From Paenibacillus_AR sp051594765 (GTDB lineage Bacteria; Bacillota; Bacilli; Paenibacillales; NBRC-103111): 64,000 nucleotides of DNA. Below are positions 17,933 to 27,440 of this stretch, piece after piece. The stretch is from the NCBI RefSeq assembly GCF_051594765.1, contig NZ_JBPPGJ010000016.1:62001-126000 (forward strand), given 5' to 3'. The notes under the pieces were generated by a model. That model had not been told where the DNA came from. It did not search any database and saw nothing but the letters and a program-made list of their open reading frames with translations. Within the stretch, counting starts at the first letter, position 1. Each line of letters begins with the position of its first letter. A program made the position numbers and the translations under genes.

Positions 17933-19096
17933 CTACAGTGTCTCCGTATTCAGCGTAAAGCCTTCGATCACCACATCTTCATCGACCTCGATCATGATGC
18001 AGCGTTTCCCTTGATAGTTCACCTGCTTCACATACCTTAGGTCTTGCGGGCTGACCGAAATGGTAGCAACCTTCGTTTCGATCTTGATGGATTTGGACGT
18101 GAATTTCGGAATGACGCTGCTCGCTTTCATTTCATAGTTTTTGTCATCGACAACCGCTTGGAACGCCCGCTCCACCCTTTCCGTCGTCACGTCCTCCACG
18201 CCGCTCGTCGTGAGCAGCCGTGCCACATCCTTATAATCCAGCTTCGGAGGGGCTTCCTCGTCGTGGGTTTCGATCACCTGGTGGATTTCCTCGTAGACAT
18301 GGGCGATGGTTGCCGCGTCGAGCTGTTCCCCCACGACCTCCTTCACGATCTCCTCGAAGATGACTCTTTCTTCCTGGGCCGTCACCGTCTTCTCCGCATT
18401 CAAGACTTGCTCGATGAAGAGGTGGTTGGGCTCATTGGCTTTCCCCACACAATACAGAATGCGGTTCACATCGGAGTAGTGGTCCGTCACGCTTGGGTAG
18501 AAGAACCCTTGCTCCGGCATGCTCAATTTGATAATCGGATCTACGATGACATTGTACTTGAATTCCCTCTCGACATAATCGAAGATGATGGACTTCCGCT
18601 GCTGTTCCGTGGAATTCACGCTGCACAGAATGAACGGATGCGCGAACATCTCGTCCTTCTCGCTCTCCTCGGCTTCTTCATTCCGGATCTTGGTCGGCCG
18701 GAAGTACTGCCCGCGTACGAATGTAACCACCGTATCCCGTTCATACTTTTGGTTGGCCAGCATCTTCTCGACCAACACGAGCATCAGGTTCATCCACTCT
18801 TCCGTGTCGCCGGTCACCAAGCCCTGATGAAGAAGCACCCGCGAGGGCTCCTCCGCTTGCTCTTGGAATTTCAGCTCGAACAGCTTCTGATCCAGTTCGC
18901 CGGTCAGCAGTTTCTTGAAGTTCCCCATGTACAGCTCCTGCTTCTCTCTGTCCACCAGGGCGAACGGCTGGCACTCATAATGGTAAATTTCATTGCTATC
19001 CTTCGTAATATACACGTTGAGAATATCGAAGACCTTGAGCAGATCATGATCCAGTTTGAACTGCTTGCGAATATGGGCGACTTCTTTTTTTATCAT
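17933..19096 (-). CDS. DUF4317 family protein
   Basis: Cytoplasmic protein of 387 aa matching DUF4317, whose members begin with MxKKEVxxIRKQFK and carry FVRGQYFRPTK in the middle. No membrane span, signal peptide or catalytic motif is seen. An AGGAG lies 14 bases before the ATG, farther than usual, but the family N-terminus fixes the start. It is monocistronic, with its own terminator. The biochemical role is unknown. Confidence 0.82.
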   Translation of the reverse strand: MIKKEVAHIRKQFKLDHDLLKVFDILNVYITKDSNEIYHYECQPFALVDREKQELYMGNFKKLLTGELDQKLFELKFQEQAEEPSRVLLHQGLVTGDTEEWMNLMLVLVEKMLANQKYERDTVVTFVRGQYFRPTKIRNEEAEESEKDEMFAHPFILCSVNSTEQQRKSIIFDYVEREFKYNVIVDPIIKLSMPEQGFFYPSVTDHYSDVNRILYCVGKANEPNHLFIEQVLNAEKTVTAQEERVIFEEIVKEVVGEQLDAATIAHVYEEIHQVIETHDEEAPPKLDYKDVARLLTTSGVEDVTTERVERAFQAVVDDKNYEMKASSVIPKFTSKSIKIETKVATISVSPQDLRYVKQVNYQGKRCIMIEVDEDVVIEGFTLNTETL

Positions 19097-19167
19097 CGTT
19101 CGTTATACAGCTCCTAAGCAGTATTGATGGCTTTACCAGTATAAACGATCGAAGCGATGATAGGTAA

Positions 19168-19196
19168 GGAAAAAAAAAGATAGTCCCCTTTATCTT
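19168..19196 (-). terminator. Terminator of the PadR-DUF1048 operon
   Basis: On the minus strand, AAGATA and TATCTT (19178-19196) form a short stem followed by nine or more T. The stem overlaps the stop codon of the last DUF1048 gene. Confidence 0.6.
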
Positions 19197-19540
19197 GGTT
19201 TATCCGTGCCCTTTTTCAAGGCCTTGTCAACTTCTTGTTTGACCGATTCTTGATAGATATCGGCGTACGTTTTGGAATCTTGGATGAGACCGTCGCAGAA
19301 AGCCGCAACGTCATGGCCCGTCACTTCAAGCACTCCTTTTCCCGAGGCCGCCCCCTCTTCGAACAGATCGACGATCCCCGAGAGCAAGCCCGACTCCTCG
19401 GTTAGCTCTACAGGGCCGACCTTGAAGAGATACTTCTGAATCTCTTTATATACAATCTGATAATCCTGCGGGAGCGCTTTGACACGCGCCACGTGAGCCC
19501 GCCACTGTTTTTTGCCTTCGAGGATATCTTTTATGCTCAT
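19190..19540 (-). CDS. DUF1048 family protein (second copy)
   Basis: Small helical protein of 116 aa of the DUF1048 family: QDYQIVYKEIQKYLF, then LLSGIVDLFEEGAASGKGVLEVTGHDVAAFCD, and a charged C-terminus. It is paralogous to the gene just upstream. Its ATG overlaps that gene's stop by four bases. DUF1048 genes typically sit behind a PadR regulator; their function is unknown. This is the last gene of the three-gene operon. Confidence 0.85.
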   Translation of the reverse strand: MSIKDILEGKKQWRAHVARVKALPQDYQIVYKEIQKYLFKVGPVELTEESGLLSGIVDLFEEGAASGKGVLEVTGHDVAAFCDGLIQDSKTYADIYQESVKQEVDKALKKGTDKPR

Positions 19541-19899
19541 GATTTACCATCCCATTTGCCTAATTTTTTCGCGACATTATGATTGAGCTGCTCGCGCCAC
19601 TTGTCGCGATAGGTTTTGGCCCCTTCTTCGCCGGCCAGCGCTGAACAGAAGCCCTTGATATCATCGCCCAGTACCTCTTGGACACTCTGGCCGTCCGCCG
19701 CCGTTTCTTCCAGCAGGCCAAGCACACCGTCAAGAATAGGCATGAGATTACGACCGGTAAAATTGGCGTGCGGCCAAAGATTCGCGTTGATTTGCTGCCA
19801 TGCCGCTTGATAATCTGCCGGCAGCATTTTGGCTCGCGCTTCAAAAGCCTTCATTTCTTTAGTCATGTCACTGCCCGTGATTTTTTCCCAGAAATTCAT
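19537..19899 (-). CDS. DUF1048 family protein (first copy)
   Basis: Protein of 120 aa from the ATG at 19899, which overlaps the PadR stop (ATGA) and follows AAGGAGAGGAAATC. It shares the DUF1048 pattern with its neighbour: LPADYQAAWQQI, a Gly-rich LMPILDGVLGLLEETAADGQ, and VLGDDIKGFCSAL. The N-terminal MNFWEKITGSDM is typical of this branch. Function is unknown; the tandem pair may form a heteromer. Confidence 0.85.
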   Translation of the reverse strand: MNFWEKITGSDMTKEMKAFEARAKMLPADYQAAWQQINANLWPHANFTGRNLMPILDGVLGLLEETAADGQSVQEVLGDDIKGFCSALAGEEGAKTYRDKWREQLNHNVAKKLGKWDGKS

Positions 19900-20222
19900 G
19901 ATTTCCTCTCCTTCAGCTCGCTGATTTTGGATGAGACGAACCCCCACTTATCCCAGAACTTCTGCAATTCCTCGCGCCCTGCATCGTTAAGTGCAAAAAA
20001 CTTCCGCGGCGGCCCCATATCGGACGGCTTTTTCGTAATTTCCACCAGCTTGTTTTTCTCAAGCCGCACCAGGATGGTATATACTGTCCCTTCCACCACA
20101 TCCGAGAATCCAAGTGCGTTCAGCCGCCGCGTGATCTCATAACCGTAGGTTTCCTCGTGGCTGATGATTTCAAGAACACAGCCCTCCAGCACACCTTTGA
20201 GCATTTCTGTCAGGTTCTCCAT
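19896..20222 (-). CDS. PadR family transcriptional regulator
   Basis: Winged-helix regulator of 108 aa: GCVLEIISHEETYGYEITRRL, VVEGTVYTILVRLEKNKLVE, and GPPRKFFALNDAGREEL are classic PadR sequences, with a short C-terminal dimerisation helix. PadR proteins are usually ligand-responsive repressors. It leads an operon with two DUF1048 genes and probably controls that operon; two matching octamers lie upstream of its start. Confidence 0.92.
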   Translation of the reverse strand: MENLTEMLKGVLEGCVLEIISHEETYGYEITRRLNALGFSDVVEGTVYTILVRLEKNKLVEITKKPSDMGPPRKFFALNDAGREELQKFWDKWGFVSSKISELKERKS

Positions 20223-20247
20223 GTAAGCTCTCCTTGCTATCTCGTCG

Positions 20248-20278
20248 ACATGTATTCAGTATGACTTACTACATGTAT
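20248..20278 (-). promoter_or_regulatory. Putative PadR operator (two ATACATGT boxes)
   Basis: On the minus strand, ATACATGT occurs twice, 23 bp apart (20271-20278 and 20248-20255), in the promoter region 26-56 bp before the padR start. ATGT/ACAT half-sites are typical of PadR operators. Autoregulation is inferred. Confidence 0.5.
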
Positions 20279-20445
20279 ATAGTAACACAGAATAGCCAAG
20301 TGTTCCACCGTTATTTTCGATGATCTACAGGTATTTTATGATTCAGATTTTTTGACCATGTAGTGATTGCATAAGAAATAAAGAATTATTTAGTCTCAAC
20401 GGTAACCACTTCACTTTTTGGTGGAAGGCACATCAAAAATGATGT

Positions 20446-20482
20446 GAAAAACCACAGGCGAGGGTTAGTCGCCTGTGGTTTA
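20446..20482 (-). terminator. Terminator of the Rhs/immunity operon
   Basis: On the minus strand, AACCACAGGCGA and TCGCCTGTGGTT (20450-20480) make a 12-bp perfect stem with a 7-base loop, followed by TTTT. It lies just past the putative immunity gene and ends the Rhs transcript. Confidence 0.88.
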
Positions 20483-20495
20483 GATAATCTGAATA

Positions 20496-21122
20496 TTAAT
20501 TCATTCTACTTGAAGTTCCTAACCTGAAATCTATCTCAAATTTTTCTTCAGGTATGCGAAGTTCATCGGTCGTAGACAGTACGTATCGATATGGTTCGTC
20601 CGTGGGTTCAAGTTTTACCCAATGATTAATTTTGTTTACCCCAAGTACTGCTATCTTGCTCGTTTGTATACCGACTGGAATGAGCTTCTCCTCTCCCGAA
20701 CTTATTTCCTTCAGGTAAAGCCGCGCCCGACTGTTCTTTTGAAACAAATTGATTAGATCTATACGATATTCGAACATATTATCTATAGTAATTTTGATTG
20801 AGTCACTTTCAACCTTTTCATGCGCCCAACCGTGAGTACTTACACTTTGAATCAGTGCGGATGAGAGTAGCACAGATAATAATATTCCAATAATAACTGG
20901 AACATATTGTCCTCCGGTCGTAGGTGTCCAACCTTTTATGAGTAGTATAGTAAATATTAATCCGATCAAAAGAACTGGAATACCGCCTCCCCAAAAAAGT
21001 GTAGTTCCGATTATATCCATTCCCCTTTGAAAATATGAGGTTGAACCTAATAGAAACCAAACAAATGATGTAACACTAAATACTATAACTATTATTAATA
21101 AAATCCTTAGCCATAGTGGCAT
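20496..21122 (-). CDS. Putative immunity membrane protein for the Rhs toxin
   Basis: Protein of 208 aa from the ATG at 21122, preceded by GGGGG; an in-frame GTG at 21149 lacks a proper ribosome site. Three hydrophobic spans are visible (about 5-24, 36-60 and 70-93), then a C-terminal soluble part of about 110 residues rich in beta-type sequence. Three spans with N-terminus inside would place that part outside the membrane. It begins only 47 bp after the Rhs stop, shares its terminator, and is clearly more AT-rich than the surrounding genes. I recognise no family. Position directly after the toxin domain is the basis for calling it immunity. Confidence 0.55.
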   Translation of the reverse strand: MPLWLRILLIIVIVFSVTSFVWFLLGSTSYFQRGMDIIGTTLFWGGGIPVLLIGLIFTILLIKGWTPTTGGQYVPVIIGILLSVLLSSALIQSVSTHGWAHEKVESDSIKITIDNMFEYRIDLINLFQKNSRARLYLKEISSGEEKLIPVGIQTSKIAVLGVNKINHWVKLEPTDEPYRYVLSTTDELRIPEEKFEIDFRLGTSSRMN

Positions 21123-21169
21123 GCTCATCCCCCATTGAACTGAAAACACCTGTTAATATCGATTCACTT

Positions 21170-24100
21170 TTAATTTGATAGGTAGCATTTTGATTGTAGT
21201 ATTAAAATAGGTTCAATGTACTTCTTCCAGGTGTTTACATTACTATGCATATTTGAGTGAGCTTCAACTTTGGTGCCCGTCTCATTATCCTTTGCGCGTA
21301 CATTGTCCGCACCCTTAAATTTTCGAGAGGTTGTTGACCCGAACCCCGCATTGAAAATCTTCCATCCAAAATCGTATCCACCCATATCCATTTGAACAAT
21401 GTCTCTATTATTGTACATCTGAATATGTTGCCCTACTTCTGTATCGAGTTTATATTCCCTCACAGGAGTTGCGACAGTTATTAGGGTATCCACTTTCATT
21501 CCCTTCTCAGCCAATAGATTTGTCAACAGAATGGCAACGTTCCCCCCATGACTATGGCCAACTATTCTTATCGGGTCATCAGGATTGTTCTTATGCCACT
21601 CATAAACTTCATTTAGTGCCTCTTCTGCCGCCTCCGAACGCGCTTCATCTTTATTCTTACCCGACCAGTTTAATTTACCTGACGTCTCGTTAAATAAATC
21701 TTCTACATAAGTAACAAATTCAGGAGTCCATGTATCCCCACTTGAAAAAGTACCATGAATAAGCCACACTTTATGACCCGTTGGGTCCGTATACTTCATT
21801 GGATTATTATGCACATAAGTCCAAAGGTTGAGGCTCTGCGGATTCGTAATTTCCCCTTCATACGTATCCTTGCTAATGAACCGTCCGACTCCCGGTAGAT
21901 AATATCGGGCTTGGGCATACTGCAAGCCTGTCGACCAGTCATACTGGTACCCGGTGTAGCTATAGACATTATTCGGATTGACGACATTCGAGATGATGCT
22001 CTTCGGCAGGATCGGCCGACCGAAGGTATCATAGTGATACGTTGCTTTGGAAGAGCCGTCTTCTCCTGTGAGCCGAATGGGGCTGCCGAGATCGTCTTGC
22101 AGATAGTACGCCTTTTCCGATTTCTTGGCTACGATGGAGGCCATATCGGCTTGTCTCCACTTGTCCGTACTACTGTGCCAGCTATCTACACTGACCACAT
22201 CGACTCCATACGTATAACGCTGGGTATCGATGCCTTTGCCATAGACCATAAGCACGTTCTGATACGGCTTCGTTACATCCAGCACATAATTATACTCGAT
22301 CTTCAACTCCTTGCCTCGGTTGAACCAGCCTAACACCTCTTGCTCGTTGCAATCCTTGTCTTCCCTGATCCCAAGTGTCAAGACATTGACTTTCGTGTCC
22401 GGGAGCTTGAAGCCTGGCTTGGGAAGCTCCACCGTCATTTTTACCCGTCTTCCGGCACCGTCGTACGTGTAGTTCGTCTTCAACCCCAGCATGTTATCCG
22501 CTTGTACCAGTCGATTCGCCGCGTCAAAGGAATATTGGCTTACCACTTTCCCGTTCATCTTGGTCTTCGTCAGGTTACCGCGCGAATCATATTCCATTTG
22601 CGTCGTTTGCAGCGTGTTCTCTTTGCCGAACAGACCGGGGATTTTGGCCGTGAGCTCTACAAGCTGATTGTCTGCGTCATATCTATAATTTTGCGAACCG
22701 ATCAGCATGCCCAGCACCCGGTTTTCCTGCCTCAGCCGATTACCCGCCGTGTCATAGAAAAACTTCTCCTGCGATTTATTCGGCTTCGTGATCTCGGTCA
22801 ATTGGTTCAACGGATCATACTTATATTGGGTCGTTCCCTGATCTTCATCGAACCAATCCAAGATGCTGTCGCGCATCTCCTGACGGTCCACCTTCGTCTT
22901 ATTGCCCACTGCGTCGTAGGTATACTTGAATTCGTCCGTGGTCTTCCCCTTAGGGTCGGAATTCTTCAAGGTAACCAGACGGGACAACGCATCATATTGG
23001 TATACGGTCTTATGCCCGTTCGGCATGATCTGTTGAACGAGGTTTCCGACCGCATCATACGTATAGGCCGTCGTCTTTTTCTGTGCATCGGTTACGCTCG
23101 TAAGCCGGCCCTTAGCGTCATACCCGTAAGTAACCACACTTCCGTCGGGATATTGAATCGATTGCTGCTCGCCGGTTATCCCCCAGGTGTATGCAGTGAG
23201 CTTGTTCTCGTAGTCCTTCACCTTACGCACTCGGCCTAGCGCATCCAGCTCATACTCCGTCTTACCAAGGGAATCCTGCATGCCAATAACTTGATTCAGG
23301 GCATTGTAGCTGAATTCGACCTGCTTGCCGTCCTGATACGTGATTTTCTTCAAATTATACACCGGATCATAAACATAAGCTGTCGTCAGCTGGTCTTCAT
23401 CAGTCCGGGAGAGGAGATTACCAACAGCATCATAGCGATATACGGTCACCTTGTTGGTTGGAGACCGCTTCTCCACTAATAACCCTCTGCGATCATACGT
23501 GTATCGGGTTACTTGCTCCGATAATCCACTCTGATACCCCGTTGCATTCTTGGGCAGCTTCATCTCATCTATCGTTTCTTGGGTGACCCCGACGAACCGG
23601 TGCACTTCTGTCAGATTCCCTACTGCGTCATAACCATAAGTGGTCTTGCCGCCTAACGCGTCCGTTACTTGGCTCAGCCTGCCCAGCACGTCGTAGTGGT
23701 AGATCGTCTTGCTGCCGTTTTCGTCCGTGACGGAAGCCACTTGACCGGTCTTGGTATAATCCACTTTCTTAACGCCACCTAAGGCATTCTTCACCGCTAC
23801 GACCCGATCCCGGTTGTCATACGTATAGGACGTGGTATTTCCTTTGCCGTCCACAGCTTGGATCATGTTGCCGTTCTTATCGTAGGCGAAGCGTTCGGTC
23901 GTTCCATCGGCATGGGTGATCATGGTTACATTACCGTTGGCGTTATAATCCAGTCGGGTAACCGCACCCTTGGCATTCGTAACCGCGGCTACGCGCCCAC
24001 GAAGATCGTAGGAGTACGAGGTGGTACCATAGACGGCATCCGTAACGCTTGTCAATTGTCCGGCTTTGTCATAGGTATATGCGGTCGTTCCGTTAAGGGC

Positions 24101-27100
24101 ATCCATCACCTTTTGAATCTTTCCGTCGTATCGATATTCGTAGGTGGTAGAAGCCTTATTAGCCGCCACGGCCTGCATAAGACGGTTTAGCGCATCATAA
24201 CGGTACTCGGTGCTGTTTCCATAAGGATCCGTCTGTTTCGTGAGATTCCCATTGGCATCATGGACGTAGGTGACCGCATGACCCATAGGGTCGGTAACCT
24301 TTACAAGCTGATTCGCATCGTTGTACTCGTAGAGGACCGCACCACCGTCCGCTTGGGTCACTTTGGAGATGTTCCACATGCTGTCATACTCATACTTGAT
24401 GGACCCATTCAGCGCATCTTGCTTCTCCACGAGCTTGTTCATGCTGTTGTATTTATATGTGATTGCAGCTCCGTTCTCATTCGTCTCCTCAATCAGCAGC
24501 CCTCTCTCATCGTACAAGGCCGATCGGGTGGAGCCATCCGGATTGGTGACCTTCATGACTTTTCCTTTGGGGGTGTACTCATACCGGATACGATTCCCCT
24601 CGGGCTTGGTCACAGCAATTACCCGATTCAAAGAATCGTATTCGTATGTGGTCTTATTGCCCAGGGGATCCACCGAGGCAATGAGGTTCCCCTTGTCGTC
24701 ATACTGAATGCTTGCTGCGGATCCATCTGGGTTCGTGGCCTTTACCGGAAGACCCTTTTCGTTATATTCCATCTTAACGGGACGACCCAGGGCATCCATA
24801 GCCGTCGTCAGGTTGCCCATGGCGTCGTATCCGTACGTGTAGGTGCTGTTATCCGGGTACTGGATGGAAACGACCTGATTATGGCCGTCATATTGGTATT
24901 GAGTTACTTCCCCTAACGGGTTGGTCTCCTTCGTGATATTCCCGTTACCGTCATACTCATAATGATAGGTATGCCCCTTTTTGTCCGTAAAGGATGTAAC
25001 CTGGTTATGATCGTTAAAAGTAAGCTTCTCTGTCCCGTTGACGTACACTCGCTCATAAATCCGATATTGCTGATCTCTCTTATAGATAATCTGGATGCCA
25101 TTCCGCTGTGTGAGAGTGGATTGCAGCTGAGCATCATCATAAGAGAAGGCATTCGTTGTCCCGTCCGCCATTGTCTGGAATGTGGTCCGATCCTCGTCGT
25201 CGTAGACATTAATGATCTTCGTAACGTTCAGAGGATCCAGGATATGAGTGAGCCTGGATTTAGAGTCGTAGCCATAGGATAACGTATGGCCTTCCACATC
25301 GCTGTAGGACATGAGCATGCCATCGGCATACTTATATTCAACGAAGCGACCTGCCCCGTCTGTGATCCTGCTAAGAAGACCATTGCTGTAAGTGAATGCA
25401 AGCAACCCGCTATCCGTCTGAACACGAGATATTCTTCCGCTGTCATAGGTAATGACGGTACGATGACCTTTCATGTTCTCGATTGCGGTCAGCTTGCCTT
25501 CTTGAGAAAATTCATATTTGGATTGGTTCGTAAGAGTTAGCCTATAACCGCCCTCTCGCAGCTCCTGCAGCTTCCCGTACTTTCCAGGCATCGGGGCATA
25601 GGTACCATCGGCTTGTGGCGTGAACAGCTCCGCGTGCCCATCCTCGAATGTGACCGTTACTTTTTTATCCGCTGCCTTCAGTAAGGTGATCTCGTAATTA
25701 TGATGCCAATTCGTACCCAAGACTCCTTGCCAACGGTCGATCGAATTGTAAAATCTTTGGAATGACAAGGGCTGGTACCCTTGTACAGCAATGTCCTCAT
25801 GGTCATAAACAAAGTTTCCGGTTGCAGCGTTGACCGGATCTTCTACAGCGACAGAGGTTCCGTTCTTGAAATCCTCCAATCCGGCTCTATACCTCAGCGT
25901 GTCGGTAACGGCAAGAGCCGGAACGGTGAGCACTCGGCTGACCGTCTTGGTATCGGCGTTATCCGCACGAACGGCAACCGAATAGATGAACGTTCGCTCT
26001 TGGTCGGAGGGCTGGTTAATGTAGACCTTCCAGGATACTTGTCTTTCTTGACCGGAGGGACTGAGACTTCCCAGATCGATCTGTTCCTGCCCTTGAGCCA
26101 GAGAAAGTCCGTCCGGCAGAATAATTCCCGCCCGTACCTGATTAGCGGTGGCAGCTCCGTTGTTCATAATATAAGCGGTAACGGTGAACGGATTGGGCAT
26201 ATAGCTGTTCTCGGCTGTCGCAACGCTGCTGGCACCTGTTAAGCTTACGGCAAGTGGCGGCTTGAGATCCTGCGTAAATTCGCTCAGCCCATAATAGGTG
26301 ACATACTCTTGTGTTTCTCCGGCTTGCAGCGTCTCCGGTTCCCAGATGACATTGACGGCACTATCGCCATTGCTCAGCCCAGGGTTGACCGTGTACCCCC
26401 AGGCTGTGTCATACACCCTTCTCCAGTTGGTGAATTGGATCTTGTCTGGCTTGTTGACCGATGATCCGGTCAGCGTTCCTTGTGAGATAACCGACGGATT
26501 CGTCAAGCTGTCGAACGCTTGCCAATACTCCGGAACATGGTCTCCCGTTAGTTCCAGCTCATTCGTCACCGCACCGATGCCGGGAATCCGGAAAGGAGCC
26601 GCATCATTGCCGCCCAACATCGTATCCAGCATAACTCTTACGCCGGCACTGTGGGAAGCCGAGCCTTTATTGGTCAGGATATACTTGATTTGAACCGTGT
26701 CCTCCCGGTCTGTCGCCCCGTTCTTGACAAGACTCAGTACTTGCTTGATGCTGACATCTCCATTCTGAAGCTCGGCCGTACTGGTCATTCCGTTCTGATC
26801 GAACCGTGGTGTTCCACTAAAAACGACATTCGTCCCATCCAACCGAATGGTTGTATAGGAAGTGCTCGGACTCGGATGTCCATAAAGCATATTCATTCCA
26901 TTATCATTCGGGTTAGCAGGATTCCCACCCGTGGTGCCCATCGTGAACCGTCCGTTGCTTGCTACCGCATACTCAATCGATTCGTTGGACATCCGATTAT
27001 CGGATACAGCAGTCATGGACCTTAAGGCGCGGGCTTGTGGCGCTGATTTGGTGTAGCCCATCTTCCACTGATCATACTCCAACGTGTTCACGTCGGGTGT

Positions 27101-27286
27101 CGCCGGTTGATAGACGTTGGCCGTCACTCCCATCCCATTCGAACCGATCGGACTTGCAAGCGGTGTAAGATCACCACGCGATACATCTGCAAGCGGGAGG
27201 TTGGAGCCCGCGAATGATACCGGCAGGGCGGTTTGGAGGAGTAAGGATATCCCCATCAGACCGCTAACAATCGTTTTTCTAATCAT
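21170..27286 (-). CDS. Secreted Rhs/YD-repeat protein with C-terminal lipase-like toxin domain
   Basis: Giant protein of 2038 aa from the ATG at 27286, with AAGGGG 7 bases upstream. It has a Sec signal peptide (about 1-28), an N-terminal region of about 430 residues, a DUF6531-like entry (EDPVNAATGNFVYDHEDI), dozens of YD repeats of the YDxxGRL type, and the Rhs core (YYLQDDLGSPIRLT, YQYDWSTGLQYAQARYYLPG, GRFISKDTYEG, WTYVHNNPMKYTDPTGHK). After DPTGHK (about 1832) the sequence changes to an alpha/beta-hydrolase: VWLIHGTFSSGDTW, nucleophile elbow VGHSHGGNVA (Ser about 1910), NNRDIVQ (candidate Asp) and VEAHSNMHS (candidate His). This is the layout of contact-dependent toxins such as WapA, where the tail is exchanged between strains. 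The last 600 bases are more AT-rich than the repeats. Confidence 0.88.
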   Translation of the reverse strand: MIRKTIVSGLMGISLLLQTALPVSFAGSNLPLADVSRGDLTPLASPIGSNGMGVTANVYQPATPDVNTLEYDQWKMGYTKSAPQARALRSMTAVSDNRMSNESIEYAVASNGRFTMGTTGGNPANPNDNGMNMLYGHPSPSTSYTTIRLDGTNVVFSGTPRFDQNGMTSTAELQNGDVSIKQVLSLVKNGATDREDTVQIKYILTNKGSASHSAGVRVMLDTMLGGNDAAPFRIPGIGAVTNELELTGDHVPEYWQAFDSLTNPSVISQGTLTGSSVNKPDKIQFTNWRRVYDTAWGYTVNPGLSNGDSAVNVIWEPETLQAGETQEYVTYYGLSEFTQDLKPPLAVSLTGASSVATAENSYMPNPFTVTAYIMNNGAATANQVRAGIILPDGLSLAQGQEQIDLGSLSPSGQERQVSWKVYINQPSDQERTFIYSVAVRADNADTKTVSRVLTVPALAVTDTLRYRAGLEDFKNGTSVAVEDPVNAATGNFVYDHEDIAVQGYQPLSFQRFYNSIDRWQGVLGTNWHHNYEITLLKAADKKVTVTFEDGHAELFTPQADGTYAPMPGKYGKLQELREGGYRLTLTNQSKYEFSQEGKLTAIENMKGHRTVITYDSGRISRVQTDSGLLAFTYSNGLLSRITDGAGRFVEYKYADGMLMSYSDVEGHTLSYGYDSKSRLTHILDPLNVTKIINVYDDEDRTTFQTMADGTTNAFSYDDAQLQSTLTQRNGIQIIYKRDQQYRIYERVYVNGTEKLTFNDHNQVTSFTDKKGHTYHYEYDGNGNITKETNPLGEVTQYQYDGHNQVVSIQYPDNSTYTYGYDAMGNLTTAMDALGRPVKMEYNEKGLPVKATNPDGSAASIQYDDKGNLIASVDPLGNKTTYEYDSLNRVIAVTKPEGNRIRYEYTPKGKVMKVTNPDGSTRSALYDERGLLIEETNENGAAITYKYNSMNKLVEKQDALNGSIKYEYDSMWNISKVTQADGGAVLYEYNDANQLVKVTDPMGHAVTYVHDANGNLTKQTDPYGNSTEYRYDALNRLMQAVAANKASTTYEYRYDGKIQKVMDALNGTTAYTYDKAGQLTSVTDAVYGTTSYSYDLRGRVAAVTNAKGAVTRLDYNANGNVTMITHADGTTERFAYDKNGNMIQAVDGKGNTTSYTYDNRDRVVAVKNALGGVKKVDYTKTGQVASVTDENGSKTIYHYDVLGRLSQVTDALGGKTTYGYDAVGNLTEVHRFVGVTQETIDEMKLPKNATGYQSGLSEQVTRYTYDRRGLLVEKRSPTNKVTVYRYDAVGNLLSRTDEDQLTTAYVYDPVYNLKKITYQDGKQVEFSYNALNQVIGMQDSLGKTEYELDALGRVRKVKDYENKLTAYTWGITGEQQSIQYPDGSVVTYGYDAKGRLTSVTDAQKKTTAYTYDAVGNLVQQIMPNGHKTVYQYDALSRLVTLKNSDPKGKTTDEFKYTYDAVGNKTKVDRQEMRDSILDWFDEDQGTTQYKYDPLNQLTEITKPNKSQEKFFYDTAGNRLRQENRVLGMLIGSQNYRYDADNQLVELTAKIPGLFGKENTLQTTQMEYDSRGNLTKTKMNGKVVSQYSFDAANRLVQADNMLGLKTNYTYDGAGRRVKMTVELPKPGFKLPDTKVNVLTLGIREDKDCNEQEVLGWFNRGKELKIEYNYVLDVTKPYQNVLMVYGKGIDTQRYTYGVDVVSVDSWHSSTDKWRQADMASIVAKKSEKAYYLQDDLGSPIRLTGEDGSSKATYHYDTFGRPILPKSIISNVVNPNNVYSYTGYQYDWSTGLQYAQARYYLPGVGRFISKDTYEGEITNPQSLNLWTYVHNNPMKYTDPTGHKVWLIHGTFSSGDTWTPEFVTYVEDLFNETSGKLNWSGKNKDEARSEAAEEALNEVYEWHKNNPDDPIRIVGHSHGGNVAILLTNLLAEKGMKVDTLITVATPVREYKLDTEVGQHIQMYNNRDIVQMDMGGYDFGWKIFNAGFGSTTSRKFKGADNVRAKDNETGTKVEAHSNMHSNVNTWKKYIEPILILQSKCYLSN

Positions 27287-27440
27287 GAACAAACCCCTTC
27301 TATGAATAATCATTCTTCCCTGGATACTTGGTTAGTGGCATCCATAAGACACATTTCGTAATGCTACCACATCCTGTATCAACCGACCATAATGCACCTG
27401 TTGTAATACAAGCCAACCATATTGCAGTAGGAAAGCAAAA

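Noticed and set aside
19190..19899. DUF1048 pair as toxin-antitoxin module
   Set aside because: The two proteins are paralogs of similar size controlled by PadR, without features of known toxins or antitoxins.
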